Shown: piece after piece, positions 5,413 to 6,721 of the stretch
Position numbering within the stretch: position 1 is the first letter of the stretch
How the letters are laid out: each line of letters begins with the position of its first letter
Assembly: GCA_947490035.1 (NCBI GenBank)
Contig: CANLGS010000229.1
Coordinates: 1-6,721, forward strand
Origin: Gemmataceae bacterium
GTDB lineage: Bacteria; Planctomycetota; Planctomycetia; Gemmatales; Gemmataceae
DNA length: 6,721 bases
Direction: 5' to 3'
Program-made: the position numbers and the translations under genes
Notes under the pieces: generated by a model
What the model was told of the DNA's origin: nothing
The model's database searches: none
What the model saw: only the letters and a program-made list of their open reading frames with translations

Positions 5413-6645
5413 TTAGGGTTCCTTCGCTTTCTCCTTCGGCTTCGGATCGGGTTCCTTCTCCTTTGGCGGTTCGACCTTGTCCTTCGGTTTCGGCTCGACC
5501 TTCGGTGGGACCACGACCGGCGGAACCACGACCGGCGGCGCGGGCGGTTCCGGCTCTTCCTTCTTCTTCTCTTCCTTGACCGGTTCCGGCCGGTTGTTCT
5601 TCTTGTAAACGACGATGGCGGCGATGCCCAGCCCGAGCGCGAGGAAGGCGGCCATGCCGGTGAGCAGCAGCGCCTTGCCCATCCCGCTGCCCTTCTCCTG
5701 GCGGCGGTAGCGCGGCTTGTCCTCGGCCTCTTCGCCTTCGGGTTCGTCCCCGTCGCGATTCTTTTTCTTCTGGGCGGGGAGTTCTTCGGGTTCGTCGTCG
5801 CCGACCGGTTCGCGCTTCTTCTTGCGGCGCGGCGTCTCGTCATCGGGAATGGGTTCGTCACTGAACCCGAAGGCGAACGCGGCGTCGGCCGCCGCGGGTT
5901 CGGGTTCCGGCGCGGGTTTCGCTTTCGCCTTCGCGGGCGCCTTTGGCTTCTCCGGTTCCTCGTCGCGGCCCTTCGCCTTCTTGGGCCTGGCGGGTTCGTC
6001 GGTGGAACCGAAGGCGAACGCGTTGTCGGCGGCCGGCGCCGGTTCCGGCAGCGGTTCCGCCGCGGGCGCGGCCTTCGCCTTCGCCTTGGCCTTCGGCGGC
6101 AGCGGCTCGTCGAACGGGATGTCTTCGAGCGGTTCGGGTTTGGGCGCGGCCGGTTTCGCGACCGGCGCGGGCGCGGCGGCTTTGGCGGCACCGGACGCGG
6201 GCTTCGCCGCCGGCGGTGCCGTTTTCGCGACGGGCACAGGCACAGGCGCGGCGGGCTTCGCGGACCCGAACGCCGGCTTCGCGGTCGGTGCGGGTGCAGG
6301 CGCGGCCGGCTTCCCGAAGTCGAACGGGTCGGCGGAGGGGAGCGCCGCGACGCTTTTCCCAGGTGCCGGCACGGGCTTGGCTTTGGGCGGCGGAATGGGC
6401 GGCAGCGGCGGCATCTGGTCCGCCGTCATGAGTTCGGTCCGGTCGTCCTCGTCGTCGTCGGGCAGCGGCAGCGCGGGTGTGCCGAGCGCGCTGAGCATCT
6501 GCGGCTCGCCGACCGACTCCGCCATCGGAATCGGTCCGGGTACGCGGAACGGTTGGCGGCACTTCTTGCATTTGGCCTTCTTGCCAATGCGGTCTTCGGG
6601 GGCTTTGAGTTTCACCCCGCAGTGCGGGCACGACACTTCGACCAC
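5413..6645 (-). CDS. Zinc-ribbon, disordered-linker, single-pass membrane protein
   Basis: A 410-residue protein. Residues 6-29 form a CxxC-x16-CxxC zinc ribbon (CPHCG, CKKC) of the MJ0042-like type, followed by QPFRVP. Residues ~40-320 are low-complexity, Pro/Ala/Lys/Glu-rich and probably disordered, with recurring short motifs: PFDFGKP (107-113), AFGSAKP (125-131), FAFGSTDEP (210-218) and FAFGFSDEP (257-265). A basic/acidic stretch (272-320) leads to one membrane helix (about 324-347), then a charged Pro/Lys/Glu tail with a doubled PPVVV. With no signal peptide ahead of the ribbon, the N terminus is probably cytoplasmic and the tail outside. Zinc ribbon plus linker plus helix is, to my knowledge, a common layout among planctomycete proteins of unknown function. 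The start is the GTG at 6645, with a modest GAGG at 6653-6656; a second GTG three codons later is possible because either keeps the whole ribbon. DNA or protein binding by the ribbon is inference. Confidence 0.85.
   Translation of the reverse strand: MVEVSCPHCGVKLKAPEDRIGKKAKCKKCRQPFRVPGPIPMAESVGEPQMLSALGTPALPLPDDDEDDRTELMTADQMPPLPPIPPPKAKPVPAPGKSVAALPSADPFDFGKPAAPAPAPTAKPAFGSAKPAAPVPVPVAKTAPPAAKPASGAAKAAAPAPVAKPAAPKPEPLEDIPFDEPLPPKAKAKAKAAPAAEPLPEPAPAADNAFAFGSTDEPARPKKAKGRDEEPEKPKAPAKAKAKPAPEPEPAAADAAFAFGFSDEPIPDDETPRRKKKREPVGDDEPEELPAQKKKNRDGDEPEGEEAEDKPRYRRQEKGSGMGKALLLTGMAAFLALGLGIAAIVVYKKNNRPEPVKEEKKKEEPEPPAPPVVVPPVVVPPKVEPKPKDKVEPPKEKEPDPKPKEKAKEP
5510..5539 (-). repeat. 15-bp tandem duplication in zinc-ribbon gene
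   Basis: ACCACGACCGGCGGA (5510-5524) is followed directly by ACCACGACCGGCGGC (5525-5539), 14 of 15 bases identical. It encodes the doubled PPVVV motif in the tail after the membrane helix. As an in-frame 15-mer it can expand or contract by slippage without breaking the gene. Confidence 0.7.
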
Positions 6646-6721
6646 GTTGGAGCCTCGCGGGGGCGCAGTGGAACGATTGGGATGTGAGGTTCAGGCTATC
6701 AGCCGCGCCGCGAAGATGCAA

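Noticed and set aside
5329..6687. 452-codon plus-strand open frame opposite the zinc-ribbon gene
   Set aside because: The translation is Arg/Gly/Phe-rich low complexity with no domain; the minus strand holds a clear zinc ribbon and membrane helix. Long antisense frames are expected in GC-rich genes.

Overview
The window is GC-rich bacterial DNA whose real genes all lie on the minus strand. Three things point to a planctomycete, probably Gemmata-like: a CxxC...CxxC zinc ribbon fused to a long Pro/Ala/Lys-rich linker and one membrane helix, an all-Ala/Leu HEAT-repeat protein on a membrane anchor, and long intergenic palindromes and heptad repeats. This placement is inference from protein style and composition; no marker gene is present.

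In transcription order (right to left) the layout is as follows. (1) 6645-5413: a 410-residue zinc-ribbon, single-pass membrane protein with a disordered linker carrying FG/FxFG-type motifs. (2) A 255-nt gap with a 30-nt inverted repeat. (3) 5157-4414: a 247-residue exported protein with an unidentified beta-rich middle and a C-terminal YHS-type metal-binding domain. (4) A 232-nt gap holding a 7-nt-period repeat and a roughly 42-bp imperfect hairpin. (5) 4181-2673: a 502-residue exported protein made of two copies of a beta-sandwich-like module. (6) A 96-nt gap with a perfect 10-bp inverted repeat. (7) 2576-40: a multi-pass membrane protein continuing into about 14 HEAT repeats, broken by a one-base frame change near 1375-1440 and by an abrupt change of sequence character near position 120.

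All four proteins are predicted to be membrane-bound or exported, so this looks like a cell-envelope neighbourhood. The wide, structured gaps argue against one tight operon; only the 502-residue gene and the HEAT gene are close enough to be plausible partners. I see no defence system, no phage or transposase gene, no RNA gene and no CRISPR array. The most unusual material is the intergenic repeat DNA, the broken HEAT gene and the FG-motif linker of the zinc-ribbon protein.
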